Source: G963668435 sp963668435 | Lineage (GTDB): Bacteria > Latescibacterota > Latescibacteria > Latescibacterales > Latescibacteraceae | Length of the DNA: 64,000 nucleotides | Direction: 5' to 3' | Assembly: GCA_963668435.2 (NCBI GenBank) | Contig: CAXXSC010000001.1 | Coordinates: 434,001 to 498,000, forward strand | In this document: piece by piece, positions 63,376-64,000 of the stretch | How positions within the stretch are numbered: the stretch's first letter is position 1 | How the letters are laid out: every line of letters begins with the position of its first letter | Notes under the pieces: generated by a model | What the model was told of the DNA's origin: nothing | Database searches by the model: none | The model's input: only the letters and a program-made list of their open reading frames with translations | Position numbers and translations under genes: made by a program

Positions 63376-64000
63376 GTGGCACGTTTGATGGTGAGTATTT
63401 CCGGAGTCCGTGGTATCTATGGCGAAGGCCTCGATGACAGTGTCGCCGAGAAATTCGCATATGCGTTCGGAACGCTTTACAAGGGCACTGTCGTTGTCGG
63501 GCGGGATTCCCGGAAGAGCGGTCCCATGATCGCCGCCGCCGTTTTCCGCGGGCTCGGCAAGGCGGGCTGTGAGGTGATCGATCTCGGGCTGGCCTCCACG
63601 CCGACCACGGAGATGGCTGTTGCCGCCCGAAAAGCCTCGGGCGGCATGATAATCACCGCGAGCCACAATCCCGGCCAGTGGAACGGTTTGAAATTTCTCG
63701 GCCCGGAAGGCATCTTTCTTGACAAGGAGCAGGCGGCTGAACTGATCGGGCAGTATGAATCGCTCGGTGACCTGCCGGATGACACCGAGGGCGAGCCACG
63801 TTCATGGGATGGCGCGGACAGGCATCACATCGATGCCGTACTTGCGCTGGATTTCATCGACCGTGAGCTCATAGTCTCGAAGAATTTCTCTGTTTGTGTC
63901 GATGCTGTCGATGGTGCGGGCGGCCCGATCATGGGTGAGCTTCTCAATGAGCTCGGCTGTACGGTGCATGGCATGAACATGAAGCCCGATGGTGAATTCC
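63376..64000 (+). CDS. Phosphohexomutase (phosphoglucosamine/phosphomannomutase family), 5' part
   Basis: GTG start at 63376 with CAGGAGGA upstream; the open frame runs off the window after about 208 codons. The N-terminal domain shows SISGVRGIYGEGLD, VVVGRDSRKSGPM and the active-site loop GGMIITASHNPGQWNGLKF with the phosphoserine (about 96). Domain 2 begins near VDAVDGAGGPI. The family interconverts hexose-1- and hexose-6-phosphates. Which of glmM, manB or pgm it is cannot be told from this half. Confidence 0.9.
   Translation, partial: MARLMVSISGVRGIYGEGLDDSVAEKFAYAFGTLYKGTVVVGRDSRKSGPMIAAAVFRGLGKAGCEVIDLGLASTPTTEMAVAARKASGGMIITASHNPGQWNGLKFLGPEGIFLDKEQAAELIGQYESLGDLPDDTEGEPRSWDGADRHHIDAVLALDFIDRELIVSKNFSVCVDAVDGAGGPIMGELLNELGCTVHGMNMKPDGEF

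Overview
The window is bacterial chromosome of roughly 55% GC, with conventional operons, Shine-Dalgarno starts and intrinsic terminators. Several features point to the FCB superphylum (Fibrobacteres-Chlorobi-Bacteroidetes and allied candidate phyla): three secreted proteins end in a type IX-secretion-like sorting tail (PNPFN...), SecA carries the long insertion typical of that group, and there are many Tat-exported or lipoprotein sugar-acting proteins (two DUF1080 proteins, TIM-barrel isomerases, a sialidase, a SASA esterase, CBM9-like proteins). I cannot name the genus. A Latescibacterota-, KSB1- or Zixibacteria-like lineage would fit, but that is inference.

Layout. 0-3.2 kb: cNMP-binding protein, secreted sialidase and secreted CBM9-like/PKD protein. 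3.5-9.6 kb: a plus-strand cluster of two overlapping TIM-barrel isomerases, two Tat/lipoprotein aldo-keto-reductase-like proteins, a UroD/MtaA-type protein and a cupin. 9.6-12.5 kb: SIMPL protein, RNase HI and two DUF1080 proteins. 12.6-14.6 kb: an AT-rich minus-strand island that I read as a complete retron: promoter, msr-msd RNA, effector, reverse transcriptase. 14.6-15.8 kb: CYTH protein and a frameshifted beta carbonic anhydrase. 15.8-21.4 kb: the riboflavin operon ribD-ribE-ribBA-ribH-nusB, split by an intact IS4-family element with 15-bp inverted repeats and 9-bp target duplications.

21.5-32.3 kb: a small membrane protein, secreted nitrilase-like and alpha/beta hydrolases, secA, a methyltransferase, a secreted beta-propeller, and a protein with three FMN-binding domains. 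32.3-40.3 kb: a minus-strand housekeeping block gltA-tilS-ftsH-folP-cdaA-ispE. 40.7 kb: tRNA-Gly(GCC). 40.9-48.5 kb: Tat isomerase, a second MtaA-type protein, two lipoproteins and a TPR sensor-like protein. 48.6-54.3 kb: metE with a long leader, SASA esterase, an exported methyltransferase-fold protein and an APC permease. 54.7 kb: tRNA-Leu(UAA). 54.9-61.0 kb: a DUF5610-like protein and three tandem secreted metalloprotease-like paralogs. 61.3-64 kb: SPFH protein, CBM9-like protein and the start of a phosphohexomutase.

The most notable system is the retron. Its RNA can be drawn base by base: 10-bp a1/a2 repeats, a branch-G candidate, an msr hairpin and a 14-bp msd stem. It sits directly behind a good promoter, and the a2 repeat doubles as the ribosome-binding region of the effector gene. 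Other points worth a second look are the degraded DHBP-synthase half of RibBA, a DGA-to-DLA change in the diadenylate cyclase, the triple FMN-domain protein with an acidic repeat linker, sorting-tail exchange among the tandem proteases, and aldo-keto-reductase paralogs that appear to lack catalytic residues.
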